Source: Nostoc sp. UHCC 0870
GTDB lineage: Bacteria > Cyanobacteriota > Cyanobacteriia > Cyanobacteriales > Nostocaceae
Direction of reading: 5' to 3'
NCBI RefSeq assembly: GCF_022063185.1
Contig: NZ_CP091913.1
Span: 1,860,001 to 1,924,000 of the forward strand
Length of the DNA: 64,000 bases
Made by a program: the position numbers and the translations under genes
Part shown: piece after piece, positions 27,538 through 36,811 of the stretch
Position numbering within the stretch: the first letter of the stretch is position 1
Layout: each line of letters starts with the position of its first letter
The notes under the pieces: generated by a model
What the model saw: the letters and a program-made list of their open reading frames with translations, nothing else
Told to the model about the DNA's origin: nothing
Database searches by the model: none

Positions 27538-27834
27538 CTAATTCCAATCTTGCTCTTCTCGTTTGCCGCGACTTTTATAAATGCCGCCGATATCATGTAA
27601 CTGGCGGGTTTTCTCGAATAATTCGGCTTCAGTTATGCCCCATTGTTGTAAAACTTTATCTAGGTCGCTTTGTATGTCCCTTGCGCCGGGGAAGCCTTGA
27701 TAGCGAATTTTGAGTCTGGCTAATTCTGCTAAATTGTAGTCTGTGGCTGTTTGAGCGAGTAGAATATTAATAAGAGGGCGATCGCGGTTGTAAAGTGGGT
27801 GTTGTTGGTCTTTACTTCCGTGCTGTTCAGTCAT
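27538..27834 (-). CDS. DUF3288 family protein
   Basis: A 98-residue cyanobacterial protein of the DUF3288 family. It begins MTEQHGSKDQQHPLYNRDRP, then INILLAQTATDYNLAELARLKIRYQGFPGARDIQSDL, the family core, and ends with a Lys/Arg-rich stretch. No membrane span or signal peptide. Function unknown. It is divergent from clpC. Confidence 0.82.
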   Translation of the reverse strand: MTEQHGSKDQQHPLYNRDRPLINILLAQTATDYNLAELARLKIRYQGFPGARDIQSDLDKVLQQWGITEAELFEKTRQLHDIGGIYKSRGKREEQDWN

Positions 27835-28067
27835 ACTTTATACTTTGGTTAGATTGTTAATTCATTCCGAGTCTAGAGCTAAAATCTACCAAGAGCAACG
27901 ATAATTAAAGATGACGGCTACCACACCTGAGTCCATACGGCTCTCACCACTGCCACAGGATCATAGATAAAGATACATTATCTTTAAGAAAATACAAAAA
28001 AGTTTAGATAAGGGTGAATTTTTTTAGATCACCCAAAGTCCAAGCAGCAAGGGAGCAATAACCCGCT

Positions 28068-30527
28068 ATGTTTGAACACTTCACTTCCGAAGCCATCAAA
28101 GTAATCATGCTCGCTCAGGAGGAAGCTCGTCGCCTGGGACACAATTTCGTAGGAACTGAACAAATTCTCCTGGGTTTGATGGGAGAAGGAACTGGGGTTG
28201 CTGCCAAAGTGCTGACTGAGTTGGGTGTGACTCTCAAAGACGCACGTCGCGAAGTCGAAAAAATTATTGGTAGGGGTTCTGGGTTTGTACCACCAGAAAT
28301 TCCTTTTACTCCTAAAGTTAAAAGTCTATTTGAGCAATCATTTAGAGAAGCTCACGGTCTCGGACATAATTACATCAACACAGAACACTTACTTTTGGGA
28401 TTAACTGAAGCTGGTGAAGGTGTCGCCGCTAAAGTGTTGCAAAATCTGGGTGTTGACTTGAGAAATGTCCGCACTGCTGTGATTCGACGTTTAGGTGAAG
28501 ACCCCACTGTGGTTATCGGCGGTACTAGTACCAGACGTAACCAAACCCTTACCACAGAAGAATTTGGCAGAAACCTCACCAAACTAGCCCAAGAAGGCAA
28601 GCTTGACCCTGTAGTTGGTCGCGAGAAAGAAATTGAAAGGGCAATTCAAATTCTCGGTCGCCGCACTAAGAACAACCCTGTGTTAATTGGTGAACCTGGG
28701 GTTGGTAAAACAGCGATCGCAGAAGGATTGGCACAGCGTATTATTAACCAAGATGTCCCTGAAGTGTTGGAAGGGAAGCAAGTTATCAGCCTGGATATGG
28801 GTTTATTAGTGGCTGGAACGCGCTTTAGGGGAGATTTTGAAGAACGCATCAAAAAAGTAATTGATGAAGTCCGCACGGCGGGAAATATCATCTTAGTAAT
28901 TGATGAAATTCATACCTTAGTCGGTGCTGGCGGGACAGAAGGCGGCTTAGATGCGGCTAACATTCTTAAACCAGCCTTGGCGCGGGGTGAACTCCAGTGT
29001 ATTGGCGCAACCACATTAGATGAATATCGCCAACACATCGAACGGGATGCAGCCTTAGAGCGACGTTTCCAACCGATTTTAGTCGGTGAACCCTCCATAG
29101 AAGAAACTATTGAAATTCTCTATGGTTTGCGCTCAGTCTACGAACAGCATCACAGAGTTCAGATTTCCGATGCAGCCGTAGTTGCAGCCGCCGAGTTATC
29201 AGACCGCTATATTAGCGATCGCTTTTTGCCAGATAAAGCTATAGACTTGATTGATGAAGCTGGATCTCGTGTGCGTTTACGGAACTCGAAGATTTCCAAT
29301 GATAAAGAACTGAAGCGCAAACTCATTGAAGTTTCTAAATCTAAAAACGTAGCCGTTAGACTGCAAAACTTTAATCAAGCCGGAGAACTGCGCGACCAGG
29401 AAATTGCCTTGGAAGCAGAACTACAAGCCGCTTCCACAGAAAAAACAACTCATCCCATCGTCGTAGACGAAGAAGACATCGCGCAAATCGTGGCTTCCTG
29501 GACTGGCGTACCAGTTAACAAGCTGACAGAATCTGAGTCAGAGTTACTGCTGCACCTAGAAGACACCCTCCATAAGCGGCTTATTGGTCAAGAGCAAGCA
29601 GTTACATCTGTTGCTCGCTCCATTCGTCGCGCTAGAGTTGGCTTAAAGAACCCCAACCGCCCCATTGCTAGCTTTATCTTTTCCGGCCCTACTGGCGTTG
29701 GTAAGACCGAATTAGCCAAGTCCTTAGCGGCTTACTTCTTCGGTGCTGAAGATGCCATGATTCGGCTAGATATGTCCGAATACATGGAAGGACATACCGT
29801 CTCCAAACTTATCGGCTCGCCTCCTGGTTACGTCGGTTACGACGAAGGCGGACAACTCACCGAAGCCGTGCGCCGCAGACCTTACACCGTGTTGCTGTTC
29901 GACGAAATCGAAAAAGCACACCCCGATGTATTCAATATGCTGCTGCAAATCTTGGATGACGGACACCTCACCGATGCCAAAGGTCGCAAGGTAGACTTCA
30001 AGAACACCTTAATTATCTTGACTTCTAACATTGGTTCTAAGGTAATTGAAAAAGGTGGCGGTGGTTTAGGCTTTGAATTTGATAACCAAGCCGACGCTAG
30101 TTACAATCGCATTCGTAACTTAGTTAACGAAGAACTGAAAAATTACTTCCGTCCTGAATTCCTCAACCGTTTGGATGAGATTATCGTCTTCACTCAACTG
30201 GCTAGGGATGAAGTCAAGCAAATTGCTGACATCATGCTGCGTGATGTAGCTAGCCGCCTGACTGAAAAAGGCATCATCTTAGAAGTGACCGAACAGTTTA
30301 AAGACCTAGTAGTCACCCAAGGTTATGACCCCAGCTACGGTGCTAGACCCTTACGTCGGGCAATTATGCGCCTCCTAGAAGACTCCCTAGCGGAAGCAAT
30401 TCTCTCTGGTGAAGTCGCTGACGGTTGCACAGTTATTGTTGATGTCAATGATGATGGTCAAGTACAAGTACGCCCATCAGAAAAGCGAGAGTTACTGTTA
30501 GCAAACACTGGCTATAGCGTTTCCTAA
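28068..30527 (+). CDS. clpC: ClpC AAA+ chaperone
   Basis: An 819-residue HSP100 unfoldase that feeds substrates to ClpP-type proteases; essential in cyanobacteria. It has two N-terminal Clp-repeat motifs, AAA-1 ([16 protein letters not shown], Walker [13 protein letters not shown]), a UVR middle region ([17 protein letters not shown]), and AAA-2 ([38 protein letters not shown]) with the C-terminal sensor-2 GARPLRRAI. The final six codons (TGYSVS and stop) coincide with the start of an interspersed repeat also found at 46781 and, inverted, near 60190. Strong constraint over the rest leaves no doubt about identity. Confidence 0.97.
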   Translation: MFEHFTSEAIKVIMLAQEEARRLGHNFVGTEQILLGLMGEGTGVAAKVLTELGVTLKDARREVEKIIGRGSGFVPPEIPFTPKVKSLFEQSFREAHGLGHNYINTEHLLLGLTEAGEGVAAKVLQNLGVDLRNVRTAVIRRLGEDPTVVIGGTSTRRNQTLTTEEFGRNLTKLAQEGKLDPVVGREKEIERAIQILGRRTKNNPVLIGEPGVGKTAIAEGLAQRIINQDVPEVLEGKQVISLDMGLLVAGTRFRGDFEERIKKVIDEVRTAGNIILVIDEIHTLVGAGGTEGGLDAANILKPALARGELQCIGATTLDEYRQHIERDAALERRFQPILVGEPSIEETIEILYGLRSVYEQHHRVQISDAAVVAAAELSDRYISDRFLPDKAIDLIDEAGSRVRLRNSKISNDKELKRKLIEVSKSKNVAVRLQNFNQAGELRDQEIALEAELQAASTEKTTHPIVVDEEDIAQIVASWTGVPVNKLTESESELLLHLEDTLHKRLIGQEQAVTSVARSIRRARVGLKNPNRPIASFIFSGPTGVGKTELAKSLAAYFFGAEDAMIRLDMSEYMEGHTVSKLIGSPPGYVGYDEGGQLTEAVRRRPYTVLLFDEIEKAHPDVFNMLLQILDDGHLTDAKGRKVDFKNTLIILTSNIGSKVIEKGGGGLGFEFDNQADASYNRIRNLVNEELKNYFRPEFLNRLDEIIVFTQLARDEVKQIADIMLRDVASRLTEKGIILEVTEQFKDLVVTQGYDPSYGARPLRRAIMRLLEDSLAEAILSGEVADGCTVIVDVNDDGQVQVRPSEKRELLLANTGYSVS

Positions 30528-30867
30528 TCACATTAGGTACATCATAGCCCCCTCCTTGCTTGCGGGGCTACGGTGTACACACAAGTTATCGAATCACTAT
30601 CACTCCTCGAATTACCCCACCCTAACCCTCCCCTTGGAAAGGGGAGGGAACTAGATTTTCCGGTTTCCACTGTATGCAATTTTGCACGAGACATATATCT
30701 ATCACTTGGAAAGGGGAGGGAACTAGATTTTCCGGTTTCCACCCTTTCCAAGGGGGGATTAAGGGGGGTAAAACCCGGATTTGTGTATACAGGTTGGGGT
30801 TCTTGTACCTCACTAAAGCGAGAACCGCTATATTAATTTACCCTTGGTATTTATACCGGGGTATTTT
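30507..30867. repeat. Interspersed repeat block downstream of clpC
   Basis: It starts with GGCTATAGCGTTTCCTAATC (inside the clpC end), runs through a CCCCCTCC-type palindromic part and GGTGTACACACAAGT (30571-30586), then contains a 38-base direct repeat (30633-30670 and 30705-30742, identical as read) separated by 34 bases, and ends with an A/T-rich hairpin region. No gene is seen. The first part matches 46781-46865 in order. Confidence 0.75.
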
Positions 30868-31398
30868 TTATTTCCAGATTATAGGGGCTAAAACAGCCAT
30901 CAGTAACAGAAAAGCAATTTCTAAAACGTAGCTAACAAACACAGTGCGATTGAGCAACCCATCCCACAGATAACCCTGACGTTTAGGCTGGGGGATGCGT
31001 TTCAAAGAATGACTCCAACTGTGGTAGATACCAGGAGAGTTGAAACCATATTTTTGAGTCAGGATAAATTCAATTTCAGCTACACGGGGATAGAAACCGC
31101 GCTGAAAGTGTTTCCATTGACTTTCCAGAATCCAGAAAAATAGGGGAATAGTACAACCAATAATAGCGATAAGCCTGACGGCATCGCTAACCCTTACCGC
31201 GCTAGCAATCGGTTTTTGCTGTAACATCAATGCTAAAACACCCCCAGTCCCAGTAATTCCCAATGCTTTGATTACCCAAATCTGCTTGTTATAGTCTTCG
31301 ATGGTGTTTTGCAGAAAAAAGTATTCCTCTTTGAGCAAGTCTAATTCAAAATTACTGAGAGGTTGGGGCTGGGGTTCAGTTTGTAATGGGTTAGACAT
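30868..31398 (-). CDS. Hypothetical membrane protein
   Basis: I do not recognise this 176-residue protein. The N-terminal ~35 residues are helical and charged (LSNFELDLLKEEYFFLQNTIEDYNKQIWVIK), followed by two membrane segments (ALGITGTGGVLALML and LIAIIGCTIPLFFWILESQW), a soluble region (FQRGFYPRVAEIEFILTQ) and a C-terminal span (TVFVSYVLEIAFLLLMAVLAPIIW). The look is like small membrane-associated effectors or scaffold proteins, but no family can be named with confidence. It lies between repeats and close to the accessory island with the NACHT protein. Confidence 0.65.
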   Translation of the reverse strand: MSNPLQTEPQPQPLSNFELDLLKEEYFFLQNTIEDYNKQIWVIKALGITGTGGVLALMLQQKPIASAVRVSDAVRLIAIIGCTIPLFFWILESQWKHFQRGFYPRVAEIEFILTQKYGFNSPGIYHSWSHSLKRIPQPKRQGYLWDGLLNRTVFVSYVLEIAFLLLMAVLAPIIWK

Positions 31399-31433
31399 TG
31401 GTGTTGGTAGAGTTCACTGAGATGAAATTAATA

Positions 31434-31482
31434 TAATTCGTAATTTGTAATTCGTAATTCGTAATTCGTAATTTGTAATTAA
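31434..31482. repeat. STRR tract (AATTCGT / AATTTGT)
   Basis: Six heptamer units (TAATTCG/TAATTTG) upstream of the 42-bp tandem array. Confidence 0.88.
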
Positions 31483-31562
31483 GGCTTAGGTTGGAAAGTC
31501 ACCGCCTTGGGCGAGTGGCGTTTGACGCAAGGAAACCCAACATTTACCGAGGGTTTAGTGAA

Positions 31563-31855
31563 TACTCGGCGACGGAGTTCTAATACTCGTTCACGAGGTA
31601 AAAAGACTCGGCGACGGAGTTCTAATACTCGTTCACGAGGTAAAAAGACTCGGCGACGGAGTTCTGATACTCGTTCACGAGGTAAAAAGACTCGGCGACG
31701 GAGTTCTGATACTCGTTCACGAGGTAAAAAGACTCGGCGACGGAGTTCTAATACTCATTCACGAGGTAAAAAGACTCGGCGACGGAGTTCTAATACTCAT
31801 TCACGAGGTAAAAAGACTCGGCGACGGAGTTCTGATACTCGTTCACGAGAATCTA
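31563..31855. repeat. 42-bp tandem array, seven units
   Basis: Seven head-to-tail copies of a 42-base unit starting ACTCGGCGACGGAGTTCTAA, differing at only a few positions. Each unit consists of two related 21-base halves, both starting ACTCG, and each half contains a short palindrome (ACTC..GAGT; CTCGT-TC-ACGAG). The frame from 31507 to 31866 is open through the array and would encode seven TRRRSSNTRSRGKK units, a strongly basic Arg/Ser-rich repeat protein. The lead-in region (WRLTQGNPTF) is a common intergenic repeat in this group, so I treat this as a repeat array rather than a proven gene. Confidence 0.85.
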
Positions 31856-31918
31856 GAACCCGATAAAGCAGTTATAATTTGACTCAGTAAATTAAACCAT
31901 ATCCCTCACATATTATTA

Positions 31919-32041
31919 CTAGTGGTCTATCAAGTTAGTTTTGACGGTTCGTAGTAAGGACTTTAGTCCTGATTTTTCTAAGGACTAAAGTCCTTACTAC
32001 AAACTTGCTTATCCCTCAACTCAAATTTGATGGACTACTAG
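31919..32041. mobile_element. MITE-like element
   Basis: About 123 bases bounded by 15-base inverted repeats with two mismatches (CTAGTGGTCTATCAA and the reverse complement CTAGTAGTCCATCAA). Inside is a strong hairpin: GTAGTAAGGACTTTAGTCCT (31951-31970) facing AGGACTAAAGTCCTTACTAC (31981-32000). No protein is encoded. It lies 86 bases before the NACHT gene and could carry in a terminator or promoter. Confidence 0.65.
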
Positions 32042-32126
32042 AGGTGAGGTCAAAAATATTTCACCCTTCCCTGTAACCCTTGCCCTTTGCTCAAAATCAG
32101 CATCCCACAATTCCGCACACCATGCC

Positions 32127-35100
32127 ATGATCAACTGGAATGACTACCTACAATCACTCTGCAAAGATTATGCCCAAAAGTGTAAATACACGTTAACGGA
32201 CGTAGTGGGACAGCAGCGAGTTGAGCAGAAACACTCACCGCTACTGTTAGATTTTATGGTGCAGACGGTGCAATCTGGCAAGGAAGAAAGAAGCGCAGAC
32301 CAGCAAGTTGAGCGTTTAGACGTGCTGGCAGGGTTGCGGAAGTATGCTAAAGAACACGTTTTGCTAGTAGGGCGGCCTGGTTCGGGGAAATCGACAGCGT
32401 TGTTGCGGTTGTTGCTGGAGGAAGCGGAGAAACCCCTCCCCCAACCCCTCCCCGAAGCGGAGAGGGGAGCTAATTCTCCCCCTTCCCTCCCCAAAGTGGA
32501 CAGAGGAGTTAATTCTCCCCCTTCCCTTGCAGGGAAGGGGGTTGGGGGGTTAGGTCAAATCCCCATCCTAGTAGAGTTGCGCTATTACCAAACCTCAGTC
32601 CTAGACTTGATTCGGGATTTCTTAAAACGCCATCGCCTACTACTAGACACTGCAACCATAGAACAACTGCTGTGTCAGGGACAATTTTTGCTGCTTGTGG
32701 ATGGTATTAACGAATTACCCTCAGAAAAAGCGCGGCAAGATTTATCTAAATTCCGGCAAGACAACCAAAAAAGCACGCCGATGATATTCACCACGCGGGA
32801 TTTAGGCGTGGGGGGTGATTTGGGCATTACTAAGAAGCTGGAAATGCGACCCCTGACAGCAGAACAGATGCAGCAATTTGTCCGCGCCTATCTGCCAGAA
32901 CAGGGTGAGCAGATGTTGCAGAACTTAGGCGACAGGTTGCGGGAGTTTGGAGAAACACCGTTGCTGCTGTGGATGCTGTGTTCATTGTTTCAGTCCACAG
33001 GAGACATCCCGCAGAACTTGGGTTTGGTGTTTCGCCAGTTTACCCAAAGCTATGAACGTAAATTTCGGCAAGATATCCCAGTTACAGATGAGTCTCGGCG
33101 GTGGTGGTTCTCGTTATTAAAACATCTGGCGTTTTACATGACCAAAGGGGATAAGCTGACAGAATTAAATGTTGCCATACCCAGATTAAAAGCAGAGGAA
33201 GTTTTAACCCAGTTTTTGCAAGCTGAGAAATTTGATAAACCACGCGACAGAGGTTTAAACTGGCTGCAAGACTTACTCAACCATCACTTAATTCAACTTG
33301 GGGCAAATGACCAAATTGAATTCCGCCACCAACTAATTCAGGAATATTACACGGCAGAATGTTTGCTCAAGCAGTTACCAAGCCTCAGTGATGATTGCCT
33401 CCAGCGAGAGTATTTAAATTATTTAAAATGGACTGAACCATTCAAATTGATGCTGAAATTGGTGGATGATGCGGCGCAAGCAATACGAGTAGTAAAGTTA
33501 GCCTTAGAGGTAGATTGGCAGTTAGGGGCAAAGTTAGCAGGAGCAGTGAAGCCGGATTTCCAACAACAGACAGTTGATTTAGTTGCTAGTTTAGAAGTCT
33601 CTTTCTTATTTAAAGTTCGGCTTTTAGGCTTAACAAAATCTGAGCAAGCAATATCTTATCTGAATCAATTACTAGAAAATGCAGACTCTGATGTGCGTTC
33701 TAGTGTGGCGGAGGCCCTGGGAGAAATAAAATCAGAGGCGGTGATTCCTGGTCTAATTGAATTGCTAAAAGATGACGACTCTGATGTGCGCTCTAGTGTA
33801 GTTATCTCTCTGGAAAAAATTAAACTAAAAGCAGCAATTCCTGAACTAATTAATCTTCTTCGACATGAAGACTTTGATGTAAGTCTTGACGCAGCAGAAG
33901 CTCTGGGGGCAATGAAATTCAAAGAAGCGATTCCTGAGTTAATTAATCTTATTCAAGATGAAAACTATCTTGTAAGAGTTAGTGCAGCAAAGGCCAAAGC
34001 ACAAATCGAATTACCTTTAGTAATTCCTAGATACATTAATTTTAACCAATATGATTATAAATTGTCTGAGGTAGTTTCTTGGGTGACATCAGTTTTGAAA
34101 AATATCAAGTTCCATGAAGTAGAGTATGAGGTTATCACATCACTTCAAAAGATATTGAAATATGAATACTCTGTATTAGGAAATTATGGATATATTCTTA
34201 ATCATGCAATTAAAGCACTTGAAGCGATACAAAAAGAATGTAATTACTATAACTACAGACTTACTCAACCAATTGCTGAATCCAAATCCCAACCAGATAT
34301 CTCACAATCAAACCCAATTAAACCTTCTTTAATGCACATCCTCCACCTCTCTGACCTACACTTTGGCACATCTGACCAAGCCAAACTTTGGTCTAACCAA
34401 CTAGCAAGCGACTTGCAAAACGAACTCAATATTCTTCAACTTGATGCCCTCATTCTCTCCGGCGACATCGCCAACAAATCAACCCCCGACGAATACGCAG
34501 CAGCCCAACAATTTCTTAACGAACTCCGCCAAGATTTCGCCCTCCAACCTGAGCAAATTATCATCGTTCCCGGTAATCATGACCTCAACTGGCAAATCTC
34601 AGAGGAAGAAGGTTACATCCCAACACTTCGCAGAAAATATCAAGGGTCAATAAATGAGAGTTGTGTAATTGATGATGGCGGTGCATATATTGCAGTTGTA
34701 GATCCAGAAAACCACAAAAGACGCTTTGAACACTTCAGCAACTTCTACCAAACTATCAAAAACCAACCCTATCCCCTAGACTATGACCAGCAATACACCC
34801 TCGACCATTTCCCCAACCAAAAGCTACTCATTCTAGGGTTAAACTCCGCTTGGCAATTGGATCATCATTACAAATCCCATGCCAGCATTAACATTAATGC
34901 ACTCACCAAAGCCCTAACAGAAATTCGCCGCAATCAAGATTATCAAAACTGCATCAAAATTGCAGTCTGGCATCATCCCCTAAATAGTGCTTCTGAAGAC
35001 CGCATCACTGATCATGGTTTTATGGAACAGTTAGCACAAGCAAACTTCCGTTTTGCTCTTCATGGTCATATCCACAAAGCCGAAACCAGCCTTTACAAAT

Positions 35101-35339
35101 ACGATATGAGCGCAAGTGGACGCAAGCTTGATATCATTAGTGCGGGAACTTTTGGCGCACCTGTGTGGGAGTGGGTTTCCGGTTATCCTCTGCAATACAA
35201 CCTGCTGAAGTTTGCAGACAATAAACTAACCGTCTACACCCGCCGCCGTGAAGAACTTAACGGTGTATGGAAACCCGATGCAAGATGGCTAATGGGTGCG
35301 GGACAAAATCCATTACCTTACTACGAAGTTCAGCTATAG
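32127..35339 (+). CDS. NACHT NTPase - HEAT repeat - metallophosphoesterase fusion
   Basis: A 1070-residue multidomain protein. Residues 1-75 form a helical start. A NACHT-type STAND NTPase follows with Walker A LLVGRPGSGKST (82-90 core), Walker B LLLVDGINELPSE (about 188-200), and the sensor-like IFTTRD and FGETPLLLWMLCSLF segments. HEAT-like repeats span about 503-630 (AISYLNQLLENADSDVRSSVAEALGEI and three more). From 736 to about 1000 lies a calcineurin-like phosphoesterase with LSDLHFG, LSGDIAN, VPGNHDLN, VWHHPL and LHGHIHKAE, all metal ligands present. NACHT proteins with fused effectors are known in bacterial antiphage defence; here the phosphoesterase may act on nucleotides or nucleic acid once the sensor is triggered (inference). 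Residues 101-143 are an in-frame insertion of an interspersed repeat. Confidence 0.9.
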   Translation: MINWNDYLQSLCKDYAQKCKYTLTDVVGQQRVEQKHSPLLLDFMVQTVQSGKEERSADQQVERLDVLAGLRKYAKEHVLLVGRPGSGKSTALLRLLLEEAEKPLPQPLPEAERGANSPPSLPKVDRGVNSPPSLAGKGVGGLGQIPILVELRYYQTSVLDLIRDFLKRHRLLLDTATIEQLLCQGQFLLLVDGINELPSEKARQDLSKFRQDNQKSTPMIFTTRDLGVGGDLGITKKLEMRPLTAEQMQQFVRAYLPEQGEQMLQNLGDRLREFGETPLLLWMLCSLFQSTGDIPQNLGLVFRQFTQSYERKFRQDIPVTDESRRWWFSLLKHLAFYMTKGDKLTELNVAIPRLKAEEVLTQFLQAEKFDKPRDRGLNWLQDLLNHHLIQLGANDQIEFRHQLIQEYYTAECLLKQLPSLSDDCLQREYLNYLKWTEPFKLMLKLVDDAAQAIRVVKLALEVDWQLGAKLAGAVKPDFQQQTVDLVASLEVSFLFKVRLLGLTKSEQAISYLNQLLENADSDVRSSVAEALGEIKSEAVIPGLIELLKDDDSDVRSSVVISLEKIKLKAAIPELINLLRHEDFDVSLDAAEALGAMKFKEAIPELINLIQDENYLVRVSAAKAKAQIELPLVIPRYINFNQYDYKLSEVVSWVTSVLKNIKFHEVEYEVITSLQKILKYEYSVLGNYGYILNHAIKALEAIQKECNYYNYRLTQPIAESKSQPDISQSNPIKPSLMHILHLSDLHFGTSDQAKLWSNQLASDLQNELNILQLDALILSGDIANKSTPDEYAAAQQFLNELRQDFALQPEQIIIVPGNHDLNWQISEEEGYIPTLRRKYQGSINESCVIDDGGAYIAVVDPENHKRRFEHFSNFYQTIKNQPYPLDYDQQYTLDHFPNQKLLILGLNSAWQLDHHYKSHASININALTKALTEIRRNQDYQNCIKIAVWHHPLNSASEDRITDHGFMEQLAQANFRFALHGHIHKAETSLYKYDMSASGRKLDIISAGTFGAPVWEWVSGYPLQYNLLKFADNKLTVYTRRREELNGVWKPDARWLMGAGQNPLPYYEVQL
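32427..32555. repeat. Interspersed GC-rich repeat inside the NACHT coding region
   Basis: Within the reading frame, just after the Walker A helix, lies DNA of the CCCCTCCCC/GGGGAGGGG palindromic repeat class found in intergenic regions here (3308, 13741, 30620, 60130). It includes a duplicated TAATTCTCCCCCTTCC piece and keeps the frame open, adding about 43 residues rich in Pro, Ser and Gly (PLPQPLPEAERGANSPPSLP). Confidence 0.8.
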
Positions 35340-35399
35340 AGTTCCTGTTTCCCGGCTTTCAACAAACCCTGCCTTTAGAACAGAAAAGTTTTGGGCGAA

Positions 35400-35505
35400 T
35401 AGAATTCGCTACTACACAAGCGAAGTCCACCTCCGTGGACTAAGGAAAAATCAAGGTCTTGAAACCCACGAAGGTGGGTTTTGTCTGTGTAGCCGCGATT
35501 TCTAA
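35400..35505. repeat. Interspersed repeat (GTCCACCTCCGTGGACTAAGG type)
   Basis: Contains CGAAGTCCACCTCCGTGGAC (palindromic), a GAAACCCACGAAGGTGGGTTT hairpin and GTGTAGCCGCGATTTCTAAT. Part of it (GGTGGACTTAG ... ATAGCCGCGACTTCTAGCCG) recurs upstream of thrS at 38577-38613. Confidence 0.75.
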
Positions 35506-35552
35506 TCGCTGGAGCTAGTTTCTCTGCTTCTAAGATTTAAACTCAGCACTCG

Positions 35553-36737
35553 TCAACCAATTCGGCAAAATTGGGCTACCGCTTCAACCAATTGGTCGAT
35601 TTCCGATTCCAGGGTCAAATAGTGGACGGTGGCGCGGGTACAGCTTGGGTCGGCAATTGTCCGGGTTAAAATCTTTTGAGTATCAAGAAATTGCACCAAC
35701 TTGAGAGAATGGTGGTTAGTGAGTTGGAAAGAAACAATACCGCATTCCGGGGGTGCAGTGCTAAGACATTTCACATCGGGTAATGCAGCTAAACGTCGCC
35801 AGAGATATTCACTATTGCGGCGAATTTGGGCGTAACGTTCCTGGGGTGTTCCCCATTGTTGATGAATTGCGATCGCCTCTCGCAAACCAAAATACAATGG
35901 GTAAGCTGGGGTAGATACTTCATACCGCCTTGCATCCGGTTTCCAGTCTACAGGTTGAGAGTGGCTATCAACAATAATTCCATACAAGCCAATAAAAGTA
36001 GGATGCAGACTGTTTAGCACTTCTGGACGCACATACAAACCCCCCACACCTTCAGGGCCGCATAACCATTTGTGACCTGTGAAAGCATAGAAATCTACCC
36101 CCAACTCTGTTAAGTTCAAAGGTAAAGCACCCACAGATTGGGCTGCATCTATTAATAGAAAAGAATTATTATTTCTGCATACCTCCACGATTTTCTCCAC
36201 AGGTAGCACTTGTCCAGTGTTCCAAAAAACGTGACTTAATACCACTAAGCGAGTCTGGGGGCGCAAATTTTGGGCAATAATTGCTACCGGGTCGCCCTCA
36301 TTCAACGTGTCTTTTAGGGGACAAATACTCACTTCTACCCCAAACCTGCGGCTAAGTTCTTGGGTAGTAGCAATTACCCCTGGATGTTCGCAGTCTGAGA
36401 GTAAAATATGGTCGCCAGCTTGCCAGGATATCCCCCACATGGCGATATTACAACCCACAGTTACATTATCCGTAAAAGCGATTGTATCAGTTGTGACGTT
36501 TAACTCAGATGCGATCGCTTCTCTGACGGTTTGCATTTGTGCTGTTAACCAATTACCAGCCTCATTCCCAAAGGGGCCAATATCCTGGATGTGCGCTATA
36601 GTTTGGTTAATCGTGTCCATTGTGGCTTTAGGCATCGCCCCCTGCCCACCATAGTTAAAATAAAGCTTATTAGCTAAAGCCGGAAATTGTTCCCGATGGT
36701 GATGCAATCTGGCTTGTGCTGTGGAAATAGTAGTCAT
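35553..36737 (-). CDS. Cysteine/cystine C-S lyase (class V aminotransferase)
   Basis: A ~394-residue PLP enzyme very similar to Synechocystis C-DES, which cleaves cystine to give sulfane sulfur for Fe-S cluster assembly. Visible marks are LANKLYFNYGGQGAMPKAT, DCEHPGVIATTQ, SHVFWNTGQVLPVEKI, LIDAAQSVGALPLNLTELGVDFYAFTGHKWLCGPEGVGG (Schiff-base Lys in GHKW), RRYEVSTPAYP and TRTIADPSCTRATVHY near the end. The typical cysteine-desulfurase active loop with a catalytic Cys is not evident, in line with C-S lyases. ATG 36737 (MTTISTAQ) is preferred to the one six codons upstream. It is divergent from the TM0106-type nuclease gene. Confidence 0.88.
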   Translation of the reverse strand: MTTISTAQARLHHHREQFPALANKLYFNYGGQGAMPKATMDTINQTIAHIQDIGPFGNEAGNWLTAQMQTVREAIASELNVTTDTIAFTDNVTVGCNIAMWGISWQAGDHILLSDCEHPGVIATTQELSRRFGVEVSICPLKDTLNEGDPVAIIAQNLRPQTRLVVLSHVFWNTGQVLPVEKIVEVCRNNNSFLLIDAAQSVGALPLNLTELGVDFYAFTGHKWLCGPEGVGGLYVRPEVLNSLHPTFIGLYGIIVDSHSQPVDWKPDARRYEVSTPAYPLYFGLREAIAIHQQWGTPQERYAQIRRNSEYLWRRLAALPDVKCLSTAPPECGIVSFQLTNHHSLKLVQFLDTQKILTRTIADPSCTRATVHYLTLESEIDQLVEAVAQFCRIG

Positions 36738-36811
36738 AAACAACTTAAAATTCAAAATAGCTTGTTTTCTTAGTTTCCCATTCTCAATGCCTAATGAGTA
36801 GGAAATGGAGG

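Noticed and set aside
30633..30742. CRISPR-like geometry: 38-base direct repeat with 34-base spacer
   Set aside because: Only two copies, the repeat belongs to the GC-rich intergenic family, and no leader or cas genes are in the window.
31507..31866. Basic Arg/Ser-rich repeat protein as a definite gene
   Set aside because: The lead-in is a common intergenic repeat, there is no ribosome site, and the open frame follows from a 42-base unit (divisible by three) without stops.
35296..35505. Open frame overlapping the NACHT gene end
   Set aside because: Composed of an interspersed palindromic repeat; no coding character.
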